From NCBI GenBank assembly GCA_019188255.1, contig JAETXT010000002.1, positions 5,270,001 through 5,334,000 of the forward strand: a DNA stretch of 64,000 bases. Direction: 5' to 3'. The notes under the pieces were generated by a model. That model searched no databases. It saw only the letters and a list, made by a program, of their open reading frames with translations, and was not told the DNA's origin. Below are positions 31,727 through 42,752 of the stretch, piece by piece. Numbering within the stretch: position 1 is the stretch's first letter; each line of letters starts with the position of its first letter. Source of the stretch: Verticillium longisporum (lineage: Eukaryota; Ascomycota; Sordariomycetes; Glomerellales; Plectosphaerellaceae). The position numbers and the translations under genes are program-made.

Positions 31727-32948
31727 CTATGCCTCAATCTCGTCTTGCTTCCATTTGGCACCACCACCGACCTTGCGGCCTCCCTCCTTCCGCTTGACAC
31801 GGCTCTTGATGCCGACGTTCTCATCGAAAATGAACCGCCAGATGGCATAGCTCCAGCTCTCATGGCGGGGGAGATCGTCGTAGAACTCATTGGCGATGGC
31901 CTTAAGCTTGGGCAGACGGGTCCAGGGCACGGCGGGGAAGTCATGGTGCTCGTTGTGCAGGCCGACATTGTACGTCAGGAAGTTGAGGGGTCCGTAGTAG
32001 GAGAAAGTCTCGGGCACGGGCACGGCATTGTTGGGGTCGCGCTGTTCGGGGGTGACGGTCTCGTAGACGTAGTGCTCGGCAATGAAGTGGCCTGCAAGCG
32101 GGTGCAGGGAGCCGGCGAGGAAGGACGAGAGGAGGAAGTAGAGCAAGGCATTGGGGCCGGCGAGCGTGATGACAGCATAGTCGAAGGCGAGCTGGACGGC
32201 GATGTTGAGGTAGTGGACCCAGGTGAATGGGATGCGGAAGATAGTCATGGGCCGGACGGCGTAGAAAAAGATCTGAAACGTGCAGAAGAACGCCTTGCCC
32301 AAGATGCTGTCGAGGAAGATGCCTTCGAGCGCGGTCGGCAGGTCGGTGTCGAGGCCGTCAACCCCAAGGGACTTGTGGTGTGTCAGGTGGTAGGGGCGGA
32401 AAGATGCCGAGTAGGGGACACCGATAGGGAGGTTCGCAATGATGGCGATGAGACGATTGGCCAATGGAGAGCGGAAGGCGAGGTTGTGGGAGATTTCGTG
32501 GATGGCGAGGAAGAGGTTCTGGTTCGCGGTGGCACCGAAGATGTAGCCAACTGCCCAAAACTTCCAGTCGAAGAAAGAGATATTCCGGAGGGTGTATGCG
32601 AGGAAGATCTGGAGGGACACGACGCCTGCGACGACGTACTTGGTCAGAGGTTCGGGTCCGCAGAGCTTGGTAACCTACAACGAAACAGACTGGTCAATTG
32701 GAGCTGCAGAAGTAAGGAATTCTCTCTCCAAACTTTACCTCAGGGTGGGCCTTGATAATGGCAAGTCGCCGTGTGCGATGCGGCTCTTCGGTGTATGTCC
32801 AGAAAAAGTCGCGGTGCTTGACCTCTAGAGGATCGCGCTCCGAGTCGGGAGGCAGCTTGATATCGTCGGTGCTGAGCCTACCCTTGGCAGTGGCAGACGA
32901 GGCCGTCTTGCGCTTGGAGGGTTGGGTGACCGTCGATGAAGCAGACAT
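31727..32948 (-). CDS. des1: Sphingolipid delta(4)-desaturase (DES1-like)
   Basis: Two exons (32948-32739, 32674-31727) give 385 residues. The first 45 residues are polar. The DES N-terminal element HRDFFWTYTEEPHRTRRLAI is followed by transmembrane helices and the three histidine boxes of membrane di-iron desaturases: HEISHN, HLTHH (in SFRPYHLTHHKSLGVDGLDT) and HNEHHDFP. The C-terminus YDDLPRHESWSYAIWRFIFD is characteristic. The enzyme introduces the delta-4 trans double bond into the sphingoid base of ceramide in the ER; in many fungi this feeds glucosylceramide synthesis. It is strongly antisense-open, a codon-bias effect. Confidence 0.95.
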
Positions 32949-33760
32949 TTTGACTTTGTGAGAGAGTGTAGGTGTGGTGTCAATCTGAGGAGATGAAGGG
33001 GAGGAACAACCGGGGGATCCTAGGCCTTCATTGATATATGACGAAAAGAAAATTCAACGAGGCGCTGCTCGTCCTTCAAGGGGCAAGGGGAGGCGAGACG
33101 AGAACGGAGAGGATCACGCGTCGGAAACCGCAAATCGACTGATGGAGGTCAGAGTGGTTAGAATGGGGGACATGATAGGGGTTCGAGAGGCTACCGTAGG
33201 CCTCGCCCACCAGTGCGGCAAAAGTTCAGGGCATCGAGAACACAAAGTCAGTGCTCATCTCCTGTAGTAGCGGGGCACGGGTATCAGTGGAGATCGCCAC
33301 CATTTGGACACTGCCAACACCCAATCATGAGGCATGCGCACCGCACGTAGCACTGATTTTGGTGTGCTCCAGGGGTAAGGTATTGGTGAACTGAGCAAAG
33401 ACCAGCCTCGGACGGGTGTGCATTCTAGAAATCTGCGCAGCTTCCACGTGCACGTGAGCAGGATCTGTGCTACTTCCTGCTGTCCTATATCTTATGCTGT
33501 TGTGTATGTCCGACATCTTGCCAGGAATAGCAGCGCCACGGTTGCTCTCATCGTCATAGAAACCTGTTGTGTCCCCAGCACGATAACGCTGCGTTTTCGT
33601 CGCTAAGAATGGCCACTAAAACTGAGACTGACATGTTGACATGTGAGCTCCTGCTTTGTGCCATCCACCGTCCACCCCACGCGATGAACCATCAAGACCC
33701 TGAAGTTTCCGGCCGCCAGCAAATCATCAAGGGTTCAGCCGATAGTTGATAGGACGCTAC
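32949..33760. promoter_or_regulatory. Upstream region of the sphingolipid desaturase
   Basis: No conserved gene was recognised. This flank ends abruptly in the AT-rich island that begins near 33762. Confidence 0.45.
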
Positions 33761-33761
33761 A

Positions 33762-34001
33762 TCTAAGTATTATAAGAAGATGGTACCCGCATTAAAAATT
33801 TAGTATTTTACTCAATAAAAATACTGCAATTAGTACTATAGGCTTATACTATTAATATATATATTTCTCTATTATATAAATAAAGTAGTTCAATTAATTT
33901 TACCTGGATAAAACGAGGACTATACTATTAGGTAATTATTTATGACTCTTTGTAGCTAAATAGTACTTAGTGAGTAATTAGCTGCTTAGGGCCTTAAGCA
34001 G
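33762..34001. repeat. AT-rich, TpA-rich island (probable RIP-degraded repeat relic)
   Basis: About 240 bp consist largely of A and T with very frequent TA steps (TAGTATTTTA, TACTATTAATATATATAT, TATTATATAAATAAAG), in sharp contrast to the GC-rich flanks. Such islands in Pezizomycotina usually come from repeat-induced point mutation (CpA to TpA) of an old duplicate. No ORF or terminal repeat identifies the source. The right end carries a near-palindrome, CTGCTTAGGGCCTTAAGCAG, at 33982-34001. Confidence 0.6.
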
Positions 34002-34506
34002 TTCACGTGTAGATAGGCAATAGATTGTACCCCAGGTCAAGCAGGGAGGAAGCTCCAGGGTAACTTTATCGTCCCATGGCATTGTTGCAGGGCCGAAAAA
34101 TCACGTAGCCCACTCGCCGCAATTTACCAGGCTAGGTACCACCAGCTTGCCAGCCTCCCACAAGGTCCTCCAGGTTCCAAGGACCAAAGTTACACCGTGA
34201 GTCGCCAACAAACGCAGATAGCTACTGTCCACGGCTGACCGTGGCCACTCCAGATCTGTAGGATCACGTCAACACAAGCACTACGCACCCAAATCACACC
34301 CTACCACCACCTCACCGACCGACCGACGACGCAGAAGAGGAAGAACTGAAACAAGCAAAACGCCTTTCCCCGACGAGTAGAACTCCGATCTCACAGCGGC
34401 TTCTATCACCTGCTGCATTTTTTTACAGTCTCGACTGTATCGCTGCCTCGTCACTTCAACTCTACCCCCAGACGGCGCGGCTCCAGCTAGCCAGCTTGTC
34501 GCGCCG
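34002..34506. promoter_or_regulatory. Upstream region of Ice2
   Basis: 505 bp with normal composition between the AT-rich island and the Ice2 start. It presumably holds the Ice2 promoter and leader; no other feature was recognised. Confidence 0.45.
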
Positions 34507-35876
34507 ATGTGGTGGTTCTTCCGCTTTATCTCCAGCTCCATCTTCCTGCTGAGCATCGTTCTTTCCATACCAGTCGCCTTCGATGTCGGCGGCAGAGACA
34601 GCGGCTTAGCCTACAGTTTAGCATTGTTTGGCTTCTACTTCGTGCTCTCTACTGTCGCGGCGGCGACGCCAGCCACGTCAAGAGTCCGCTGGACCATATC
34701 TCACCTGCTACGGCTCTCACAGTGGATTGTCCTTCCCGCCTTGTTAATATGGGCACTGGGGCGCTTTGCCGTCGATGCTGGGAGCAGTAACTGGGTCGAG
34801 AGGACCCTTCAAGGCCTCGCGACATCCAAGTCCACCACATGGAACGAATGGGTGTTTGGCGAGAATGGTGTTCTCGAGTTCCTGACGCTGGGGGGCTGGG
34901 ATAACACTTTGCGGTACTCGAGCCCTGTGTTCCAGCTGATGGAGGGCTTCTGCAGCTTGTTGGTCATTCAAGCAGCTGGCCAGATCACGAGGTGGCTTGT
35001 CCATCGGGGTCGCAGCGATACGTGGATGGTAAGTTGGCAAGCCAGGTCGTCATGTCCAAGGATGGCATGCTAACGATGCCGCAGATCATTTTATTGGTGC
35101 TGTCTGGTGGCATCATCGCAAGCGCGCTGTACTTCCTGTGGCGTGTCGCACACTTCCCTTCGATCAGCAACATTGACGGAGCGCTCATCGGAGTCACCAT
35201 GACATCCGTCTTTTTCCTTTGAGCATACGGTATCCATAGCGGACGTGGAAACCTAGTCGAATCCTCCCTACTGTTCGCAAACGTGGTGCCCTGCGTCGAC
35301 CAGATCTTCACTGATTATCTGCCGTCGCCGGACGCGGCCGGAGCAGAGGGTCAGGCATCGGCAGAACCCGACTTCCCACCTTTGCCACCTATCATCATGG
35401 CATCTTATTCGACACTTCTCCACATGCTGGGCTCGCTCCCGTCGGCCGTTCACTCATCTCTCACCCTGCTTTATGCCGCTTTCCAAACGATTACCCCATC
35501 GGCTATCATTTCGCTAACCTTCCGCCTCTTCGTCTTTTACTGCGCCACCCGCATCATCCCTGCGGTGCGTGAGTCTGGCGCTCGCGCACTGATGGAACAG
35601 CCGAGCGAGGAGGAATCGGACGCTGTTAACCGACTCCTGGGGCTTGCCTCGTACTTCTCGCCGTCGATCCTAATCGCCATGTACACCAGTCTTCTGCTTC
35701 AACACTTCAACACCGACGACGGCCCGGATGGCTGGAGTCTACGTGGGAACGATGCTGGAGGGAACGTCTGGCGATGGATCAACATTGCTGCAACCATGTC
35801 ATTATATGCGATTGAGCTGTACCTGGGCAGCGATGATCCAGAGAGCGGCCTCACAAACCACTGGAAGATGGACTAA
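34507..35876 (+). CDS. ice2: Ice2-family ER membrane protein, with in-frame TGA
   Basis: Two exons (34507-35028, 35085-35876) span 438 codons, close to the family length. The protein is polytopic (WWFFRFISSSIFLLSIVLSI, FGFYFVLSTVAAATP, WIVLPALLIWALG, IILLVLSGGIIASALYFLWR). The conserved element SGRGNLVESSLLFA...QIFTDYLPS and the later PSAIISLTFRLFVFYCATRI / RIIPAV block identify Ice2. In yeast Ice2 acts in cortical ER inheritance and in channelling neutral lipids from lipid droplets for membrane growth. At 35220-35222 the frame reads TGA (codon 220) between TSVFFL and AYGIHSGRGN; conserved sequence continues in the same frame for another 217 codons. No intron removes it. The gene is either mutated or contains a base error. 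Confidence 0.88.
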
Positions 35877-36673
35877 ACGTTGCAAGGGGGAAGATCAACA
35901 AATGTACGCGAGGTGCTGAACATAGCTTGGCCATGATCTATTGCGCGACAGAAAGGCGGAGCCGTGACAGAGCTTGAGAAGGATACCCCGAGAGATGGAA
36001 AGGAGCATGGTGTAGGAAGAGAGCAAGGCAAGGGAAAGAAGCGAAACGTGATGCGTTGGGCTCAGACGCTACCATTCAGTGAGCAGTACATAGATCGATT
36101 AGGCAACGGGACTGCGGTTTAACGACATATTTCGGTGGTTGGAGCAGAGCTCGAGGCGTTCGGAGGGTTCCACACATGTCGTTTTTGCATCTCTGCTTCA
36201 AATGATGGTTCTCGCCATCACAGGGCTCGTCGAGGTGCTATGGTTGCGATGGCCACGAGGTGACGTTGATTAGCAAGCGCTGCTGTTCCCTGTCTAGCTT
36301 TAATTCGCGACAGTTATAGCAATTCAACCATTTTTAGTCATGACGCTTTTTTGAAGCGCCTTCTGTTGAAGATGTGCTGGTCGACTTTGCTTCGTCATTC
36401 TGAGGGGGCCGTTGTGGCAGGGTTGTTGCGGTTGAGGTACAGGCACTACTGAGACATCTTGCTGCTTGATGACATCGCAACGACCGTCTCCAGCTTTTGC
36501 CTGAACCTCGGCCCCCAGCACAACCCAAGGGAAGCAAGCTTCATCACTCAACCACATCACAACCCTTCGCCAGTATCGCATTCTTCCTTTGGTCCCTTGG
36601 ACCACGAGCTAAAGGTTTCTTCATCCCTTATTACAGCTATCCTCGCATTCTTGAACCTCGAACCACCGCCGAG
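35877..36673. other. Intergenic region between Ice2 and alpha/beta hydrolase
   Basis: 797 bp between tandem + genes. No conserved ORF or repeat was recognised. Confidence 0.5.
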
Positions 36674-37840
36674 ATGTCTGGAGTGGAAAATCCCATGACC
36701 ACGCCTGCGGCGGAGCCGTCTGCCTCAAAGCGAACAATCCTCATGGCCGGCCTGCCTTGTGATGTTTACGGGCTTGAAGAAATAGCTTTCCTGCCAACAA
36801 CTGCAGTCTCCTGTCTCTGGCTCCACCATCCTCGCACGCGACGCAAGGAAGACATGGCTGACTTCGCCATGCGCATTGTGTCTGACTGGCACCAGCGACG
36901 CAGAGACGGCCACTCAACCCGCGGGCTCATAGCCGTCATTTTTGACCAACGGAATCATGGTGGACGTCTCGTGGATGAGCGAGCCAATAATGCCTGGAAG
37001 AAGGGTAACGCTACGCACGCTATTGACATGGCGGGTGCCATCACGGGCATGGTGTCTGATACCCGGGGCCTCATTGATCTCGTGGATGGCTATGTTGCAC
37101 ATGAGCTCAGAGGAATGAAGGATGGGGGCTGGGACAGCGATATTGACCAGCATCTGCTCTTGGGCGTTAGCCTGGGTGGCCACAGTGCCTGGCAGGCCCT
37201 GTTCGCTGAACCGAGGATCCGTGCAGCAGTCATTATCATTGGTTGTCCTGATTTCATGGGTAAGTCTCACCTTCGATGGTCTACATATAGAATAGTTCCT
37301 GGCCCGGTGATTGAAGTTCAAGTGACGATACTGACATGTTTGCAGCCCTCATGACCAATCGTGCCAAGAACGCGGAGCTATCAACTTACAGCGCTGAGGA
37401 CAAGGGCACTTCCTTTCTGGGAAGCAAGGATTTCCCCAGGGATCTGGTTCGGGCTTGCGCTAAACATGACCCGAAGGCCATTCTCTTTGGCACGAGTTCA
37501 ATTTCGAAAAACCATCCGAAGAAGAGCAGCAGCGGCTGAGGACGGTTCTGGATGGCCGTATTAAGGGCAAGAAGCTCCTCGTCTGCTCCGGCGGCAATGA
37601 TCGACTGGTGCCCTATTCTCAATCAAGGCGGTTCCTTGAATTTTTAGAGGGTGCTACAAAGACTTGGTACAACGATGGAGGCGTCGTCCTGGAAAACAAG
37701 GTGTACGAGGGGTCGGCCATGCCTTCAGCGAAGGCATGGTGGAGGATGCGGTGAGGTTCTTGCTAGATGAGGTAGCGTCAGGTCCTCCGGGAGACGGGGG
37801 AGAGAGGTATGGCTCGGAAGAGAGAAAGTCCAAGATATAA
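36674..37840 (+). CDS. Alpha/beta-hydrolase fold protein, two -1 frameshifts
   Basis: Exon 1 is 36674-37259 and exon 2 runs from 37346 to about 37840. The product has the features of an esterase/thioesterase-like alpha/beta hydrolase: FDQRNHGGR after strand 4, the nucleophile elbow GVSLGGHSA (Ser), the acid region LLVCSGGNDRLVP (Asp) and the His in GHAFSEG. The conserved reading frame changes twice in exon 2. Near 37497-37502 it moves by one base (a lost A in TCAA would join GTSS to NFEKPSEEEQQ). Near 37709-37712 a run of four G's appears one base short (EG then VGHAFSEG). Without both changes the frame ends early at 37539. The catalytic Asp and His lie after the shifts, so the unshifted product would be inactive. 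The substrate is unknown. Confidence 0.75.
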
Positions 37841-37949
37841 ATATTGTCAATCCGGGCGGGAGGTCAAGAGAGAACCAAACACTGAATATCAAGGAACGGA
37901 GGGTCTATTTCAATCGAAAATCAAGTGTCATGAAGAACTCAAGTGTGCC

Positions 37950-38778
37950 TCAAGCCCATGGTCTGAACCCCTCATCCGACAGTCTCACGCCGCCAAGCTC
38001 TGTGATTGTTGTTTGAATGCCACTTCTGATCCTCTCTTCTTCTGTGCGAAACAGTGCCTGGTCGACAGCCCAGTGGTTGCGCTTCGCTCTCTTGCCTGCT
38101 AAGGTCTGGCCGGCACCATGGGGGTCGACTTGCCACTGGTCCACAGCCGTCTGAACACCCGCCAAGGCCTCCTGATTTCGCACATCCTGCCCAGAAAGCG
38201 CTGACATTCCGGGCGGATCAAGGCCATGAAATACGACACGGTGTAGAGGAAACCCGATGGCGTTGCAATGCCCATCAACAATCTGAGCTCGCTTGAATGC
38301 ATGACTGACAATTGTGATCACTTGAGGCCATGCTACAAAATCATAGCGACGCCAAAAGGCAATGATGGAGAAAAGGACGTTGTGGTACGAGTCGAACGCT
38401 TGTTCCTCTGTGAATATACGACTGGTCATGTCGCTTCCTGTGGGCAGGATGCCGAAGTAGTTGTTTGCTGAAGCTAAGTTGGCATAGCTTTGGGCCTCGG
38501 AAAGGCGTGTTTCTCGACGAGTAGGTCCTCTGCATAAGAATGAGCTGAGGTTAACGTTATTGAGGCTATAGAGGAATGGCATACCCGGAAAACACCAGAA
38601 CTGCGTTGTGATCTTCGCCGATGCATTGCAGACCAGCCTTAATGTGATCGACGAATGTTGGAGTCTCTCCAGCTTGGAAGTCTGCAATCAGCCATTCCGA
38701 TTCGTCTAAGCCCTTCGTTGGTCCGCCAATCCATACACCATGGCAGCACACAATCACAAGACGAGTCGGGATCACCAT
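37950..38778 (-). CDS. DUF218 domain protein
   Basis: Two exons (38778-38585, 38529-37950) give 257 residues. The N-terminus TRLVIVCCHGVWIGG is followed by ADFQAGETPTFVDHIKAGLQ and the split motif VLVFSGGPTRRE, which is the DUF218 (YdcF-like) glycine-rich signature and spans the intron. Then come SEAQSYANLA, TEEQAFDSYHNVLFSI and ITIVSHAFKRAQIVDGHCNA, with the conserved strand-Ser-His pattern of this Rossmann-like family. Bacterial relatives bind nucleotide-like ligands or act in envelope metabolism; the fungal role is unknown. The start was set at MVIPTRLV. It is convergent with the hydrolase, with 109 bp between the two stops. Confidence 0.88.
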
Positions 38779-38991
38779 CTTCACCTTTGATTAGGGTCAT
38801 TCGTAGATGTCTTAACGCCCAGAGAAAACGGATTTCATGCGCATAAATCCCTCAAAGAAGCACAAAAATCATGTGACGAGATGTTCCATGTGTAATGATT
38901 TTTCATAATTGGGTATCTTTGAAAGGCCATGCTAGCTAGATATCCAAGTCTCTGGTATCACTCTGTGACTAGGTTTGAGGCACAGAAGACC

Positions 38992-40302
38992 TCAAATTTC
39001 CTCAGCACTCCTTTCATGTGCAAATATGTCGTCGAATAGATCATAAGCGTCACCGACTAGGTATAGACTTCCTGTCACTACCACAGGTGTGTTCTGCTGA
39101 ACTGCCCATGAACTTCCTTCGGCCAAGGTACCAGATGGTATACTGCTCTCATCAAAGTTGCGAACCGTGAAACCGAGCGTCTGAATGGTTTTCGCAAGGG
39201 ACAAAGGCTCGACTGGTTCCACCCAGGGCATCGTTGATCGCCTGCGGAAAGCTACACATGCAACTTTGTCATCTGGCCGGAAGAGTGTCCTGAACATGCC
39301 TTGGGCATCCTTTCCATCCTGATTTGATACGGCGATGACCCACGATATGGGTTCATCATTTTGACGTACATACTTCTCTACATATGCCGATAGGGTGCCA
39401 GCGGACTGGGGATTGTGCGCGCCATCGACAAGAAAAGGCTTGTCCTTGCGGGAAGAAAAGTGGCGACTCACATCAAGCCATGAAAGCCTTCCTCGGTGTA
39501 AGGCATTTGCCATGACAGGCAACGCCTCGGCAACTGAGAGCTTCACCTCGGGGAAGGCGAGGCGGAAAGCTGTGATGGCGCAAGCCATGTTTTGGGCTTG
39601 ATGAGGCATGACCTCGGACTGGTACAGCTCTTCCAACAGATGTCTGTAATCTGTCGTCAAGTAGAGGGGCGCACCGACTCCGAGTGCGTGTTGGCGAAAA
39701 ACCTCGAGAACCTCTGGCGGGTTGCTGCCATCCACGACGCAAGGCACATTGGCCATCATGATGCCTGCTTTCTCCTTGGCAATCTCGGGCAGCGTCTCGC
39801 CGAGCATCTTTTGATGATCCAGTCCGATCTTGGTGATGACAGTGACTTTCTTGGTCCGGAGTGCGTTGGTTGAGTCTAGCCGCCCACCTAGGCCGACTTC
39901 CACGATCCCCACATCGATTGTTGCATCGTCGAACGCTGTGAAGGCCGTCATGGTCACCAGCTCAAACTCGGTCAACGGGGCCAGCACTCTACTGGTCGGC
40001 ACGTCTCCTTGTCCGTCTTCTGCCGTCCTCAAGGCCTGGTCATCCAGGATCTGCTGCCGATAACGGGCATAATTCCTCTGAAGGATAGGGACACCGTCGA
40101 TGTTGATGGCGTCTCGGGGCTCAACTAGGTAAGGTGACGTGAACAAGCCATTGTGAATGTTGGAACGTTTACAGAGAGCCGACAAGTATGTGCAGACCGA
40201 CCCTTTCCCGTTTGTGCCGGCGACGTGGATGGCTTCCCATGACTGAGACACTGATCCCATGGCGCGAGCCATGCGCTGGAGGTTCAGACTGACGCCCTTC
40301 AT
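38992..40302 (-). CDS. fol3: Dihydrofolate synthase (folylpolyglutamate synthase family, Fol3-like)
   Basis: A single exon of 436 residues belongs to the Mur ligase/FolC fold. Motifs are the ATP-binding loop HVAGTNGKGSVCTYLSAL, SPYLVEPRDAINIDG, the acid motif VGIVEVGLGGRLDSTNAL, the carbamylated-Lys/Mg region LDHQKMLGETLPEIAKEKAG and VDGAHNPQSAGTLSAYVE. The reaction joins glutamate to dihydropteroate using ATP, the step before folate polyglutamylation. Length and the short N-terminus favour Fol3 over the longer Met7-type synthase. The start MKGVSLNLQRMARAM was chosen because it aligns with the short N-terminus usual in the family; the frame stays open upstream to 40509 without family-like sequence. 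It is divergent from the unknown Ser-rich protein. Confidence 0.9.
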   Translation of the reverse strand: MKGVSLNLQRMARAMGSVSQSWEAIHVAGTNGKGSVCTYLSALCKRSNIHNGLFTSPYLVEPRDAINIDGVPILQRNYARYRQQILDDQALRTAEDGQGDVPTSRVLAPLTEFELVTMTAFTAFDDATIDVGIVEVGLGGRLDSTNALRTKKVTVITKIGLDHQKMLGETLPEIAKEKAGIMMANVPCVVDGSNPPEVLEVFRQHALGVGAPLYLTTDYRHLLEELYQSEVMPHQAQNMACAITAFRLAFPEVKLSVAEALPVMANALHRGRLSWLDVSRHFSSRKDKPFLVDGAHNPQSAGTLSAYVEKYVRQNDEPISWVIAVSNQDGKDAQGMFRTLFRPDDKVACVAFRRRSTMPWVEPVEPLSLAKTIQTLGFTVRNFDESSIPSGTLAEGSSWAVQQNTPVVVTGSLYLVGDAYDLFDDIFAHERSAEEI

Positions 40303-41002
40303 CTTGCAGCGCCCTCGATGATGATTCTCCGACGGCAACGCTCTAGACCTCTCAGCAGACAGCGGGCAGCAATGTGTCCAGGAACAGGCATGGAAGAAGA
40401 GATTGTCAAAATATTGAAACGAGCTCGGGGGCGAATGAAAAAATGGCCAGGCTCCATCCGACGAATCTACTTCTCTGTCTCGACAGAGCACAGGAAGCCA
40501 GTGATACATCTAAACCATATATGCTATCACAAGATATATATCACTCAAACCGGCTCGCTGATAAGGAGACAGGGGAGGCAACTGTACATGGTAATGCTGT
40601 TAGCGGCTACCCGAAAACAATAAGCCGCGACTCATGGCGCAGAGTACCACACTACCACTAATGCACAGTCCGGAAGGCGTATCAGGATACCTTACGTCAG
40701 TGGGTGGGCGAATGAGAGTGGCCTGCCTCGTCACCTCCCTACCCCCCTTGCCCCCTTAACTCCCCCCCATGCATTCCACCTCTCCCGCCACATCCACTCT
40801 TCAACTGTCCGCCCCCCGGATCACCTAGTCCACGACCTGAGGCCCCCGAAAAAAATCCACTTCACGGTCGCGCGCGCCGGTACCATCATTACGCATTACG
40901 CATCGCGACAATCACGCCGACCACCCCGCCATCTCGACAAAGGCTTGGATTGACTCTGTGTGTTGCAATTGCACCTGCATTCGCGACCGCCATCCCATAA
41001 AC
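40303..41002. promoter_or_regulatory. Divergent promoter region, Fol3 / unknown protein
   Basis: 700 bp. The part 40730-40860 is rich in C runs on the + strand, as in fungal leaders. No conserved ORF was seen. Confidence 0.45.
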
Positions 41003-42752
41003 ATGGGTCTCCCGTAAGTGACTGCCCTGGGTTTGCCATTGCGCCGCGCCTGTGCAGCCGAACTAGGCTCAACGTCAGTTTCGGCCAGTTGGAATCACAG
41101 TTGCTGGCGCGTCGCGTCCATTCGCATCACCCATCTACCTCTCCACATCCGTCAGCCATTTCGCACAATCCATCTCAAGTTGCTTCTCTACGCCAACATG
41201 CGCTTCTCCCTATCTTCTCCCGGCTCAGAGCTCACTCTCACCTGATACTCTACGCCTCGCGGCCTGCTAATCGCACGCCCGAACCCATAGACTATTCGTT
41301 GCCCCTATCGAGTCGGATCTCAAGTCCAAGTCGTCAGAAAAGGCCAACAGCCTCCGTCCCACACGGTCATCCATACGCCACAGCCGCCGTCCCGATGTCG
41401 CTCGTGCCGTTCGTCGACGAGCCGCTATACTACGAGATACGTTCACAAACACAAGCTTTGAGCAGCCCGAGCGCTCGCTGTTATCACGAGAATGGGCGGA
41501 CGCTGGTCATCCTGCGTCGTCGGACCGGCCTGCGCGTTATCCCTGGATAGAAACTGGCCAGCTTCCACCTCCTGAAGCCTACAACCCGCCGAGCGCCCCT
41601 CCTCCACTCCCGGAGTGGTTGACGTACCGATTGGAGCGACATGACGCGGCCGCGGAACGCACGAGGGCAAATGACGACGAGGACCGTATCATGAGTCTTC
41701 TAGGCGACCGTTATCTGATTGCTAGCCGATCGACCAGTGGAAGTCCGTCTCCGGCTGGAGAACAACCATCACAGCTTGTCAGATTGCGGGCTCGCAACCT
41801 CAGACGCGGCGCTGATGATGCGCCAATCCCAGAGACTTACCGGCGTGAACGAATTGTTTGTACCTGCCCAAACTCGCATCTTCTGCCCTGCCGCTAACTT
41901 GTGTGTTAGGCACCTTCAGTGGCTGCTCGCTTCGATCGAAGTCCCGAGCGAGAACAGTCCGGCTCGACGGCCATTGACAACGCGTCCCGTTCGCAAACGG
42001 CTCCGGGTCAGTTCATACGAGAAGCGCATACTTCCGTCAATCGCAGGGCATGGCGCAGACTCCGCTCATCCGTCGGCGTTGACGGTCTGGGAGATCGCAC
42101 TCGAAGCATGAGCCCAGAGGTCTGGGACACGCTTTTAACGACACTCACTCCTGACCCGCAACCGCCCAGCGCCGGGTCCTCGTTTGCCTCTGCGTCCGCG
42201 TTGAGCTCGGCGGCTACATCACAACGCCGGAGCGCGGCTGCATCGTCCCGAACCTCGTTCACCGACCCGGAGCTCTCCAACGAGCATGCGGTCGAGCAAC
42301 CTTGCGATTCGGCCCACGAAGACTCGGAGAGTGATAACGAGACGCCACGTGCTGCGCGACCAGAACGGCCTTCAACGAATTACCCGTCGAGGCATCGACG
42401 ATTCGTATCAGCGTTAGACTCGAACGACCAGAGCAGCGTGTCGCACGTCCGTGCTGACAGGCCGGGCCTACGACAAAGCCTCCCAGACCGCATTATGTAC
42501 GCTCATGGCCATATACGCGATCACTTGCTCTCGTATGGCCCTCTTTTCTCAAGTCATGTTACTCCCCTACTTGGGGGCACTGCCCGACGCGCGGATCACA
42601 CTGCAGACACAGCTGCAGCAGAGGAGTCGCAAGACGCACAGCCTGATCATGTCCAGACTCAGGCTGATGGTGCACCGAACGTGGATGAAATCGCGTGGGC
42701 TATCTTACGCAGTCTTGCGGACAATGCGGACAACAATGGAACGGACGAGTGA
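41003..42752 (+). CDS. Unknown Ser/Arg-rich, largely disordered protein (472 residues)
   Basis: Proposed exons are 41003-41013 (MGLP), 41291-41855 and 41910-42752. The first intron is long (277 nt) with a GCTAAT branch and CATAG acceptor; the second (54 nt) has a GCTAAC branch. Splicing opens one continuous frame from MGLPLFVAPIESDLKSKSSE to ..DNADNNGTDE. The protein is rich in Arg, Ser, Ala and Pro, with no transmembrane segment. Recognisable patches are PPPLPEWLTYRLERHDAA, MSPEVWDTLLTTLTPDPQPP and a C-terminal IAWAILRSLADNADNN. The repeated short basic/serine blocks suggest a regulatory or nuclear protein. I do not recognise a family. The internal exons are well supported by the open frame; the first exon is the weakest part. 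Confidence 0.65.

Noticed and set aside
31745..32755. 336-codon plus-strand ORF
   Set aside because: Antisense shadow of the sphingolipid desaturase, which has all three His boxes on the minus strand.
35220..35222. Selenocysteine or reassigned-codon reading of the Ice2 TGA
   Set aside because: Ascomycetes lack selenoprotein machinery, other genes here use TGA as a normal stop, and I see no hairpin element; an error or mutation is simpler.
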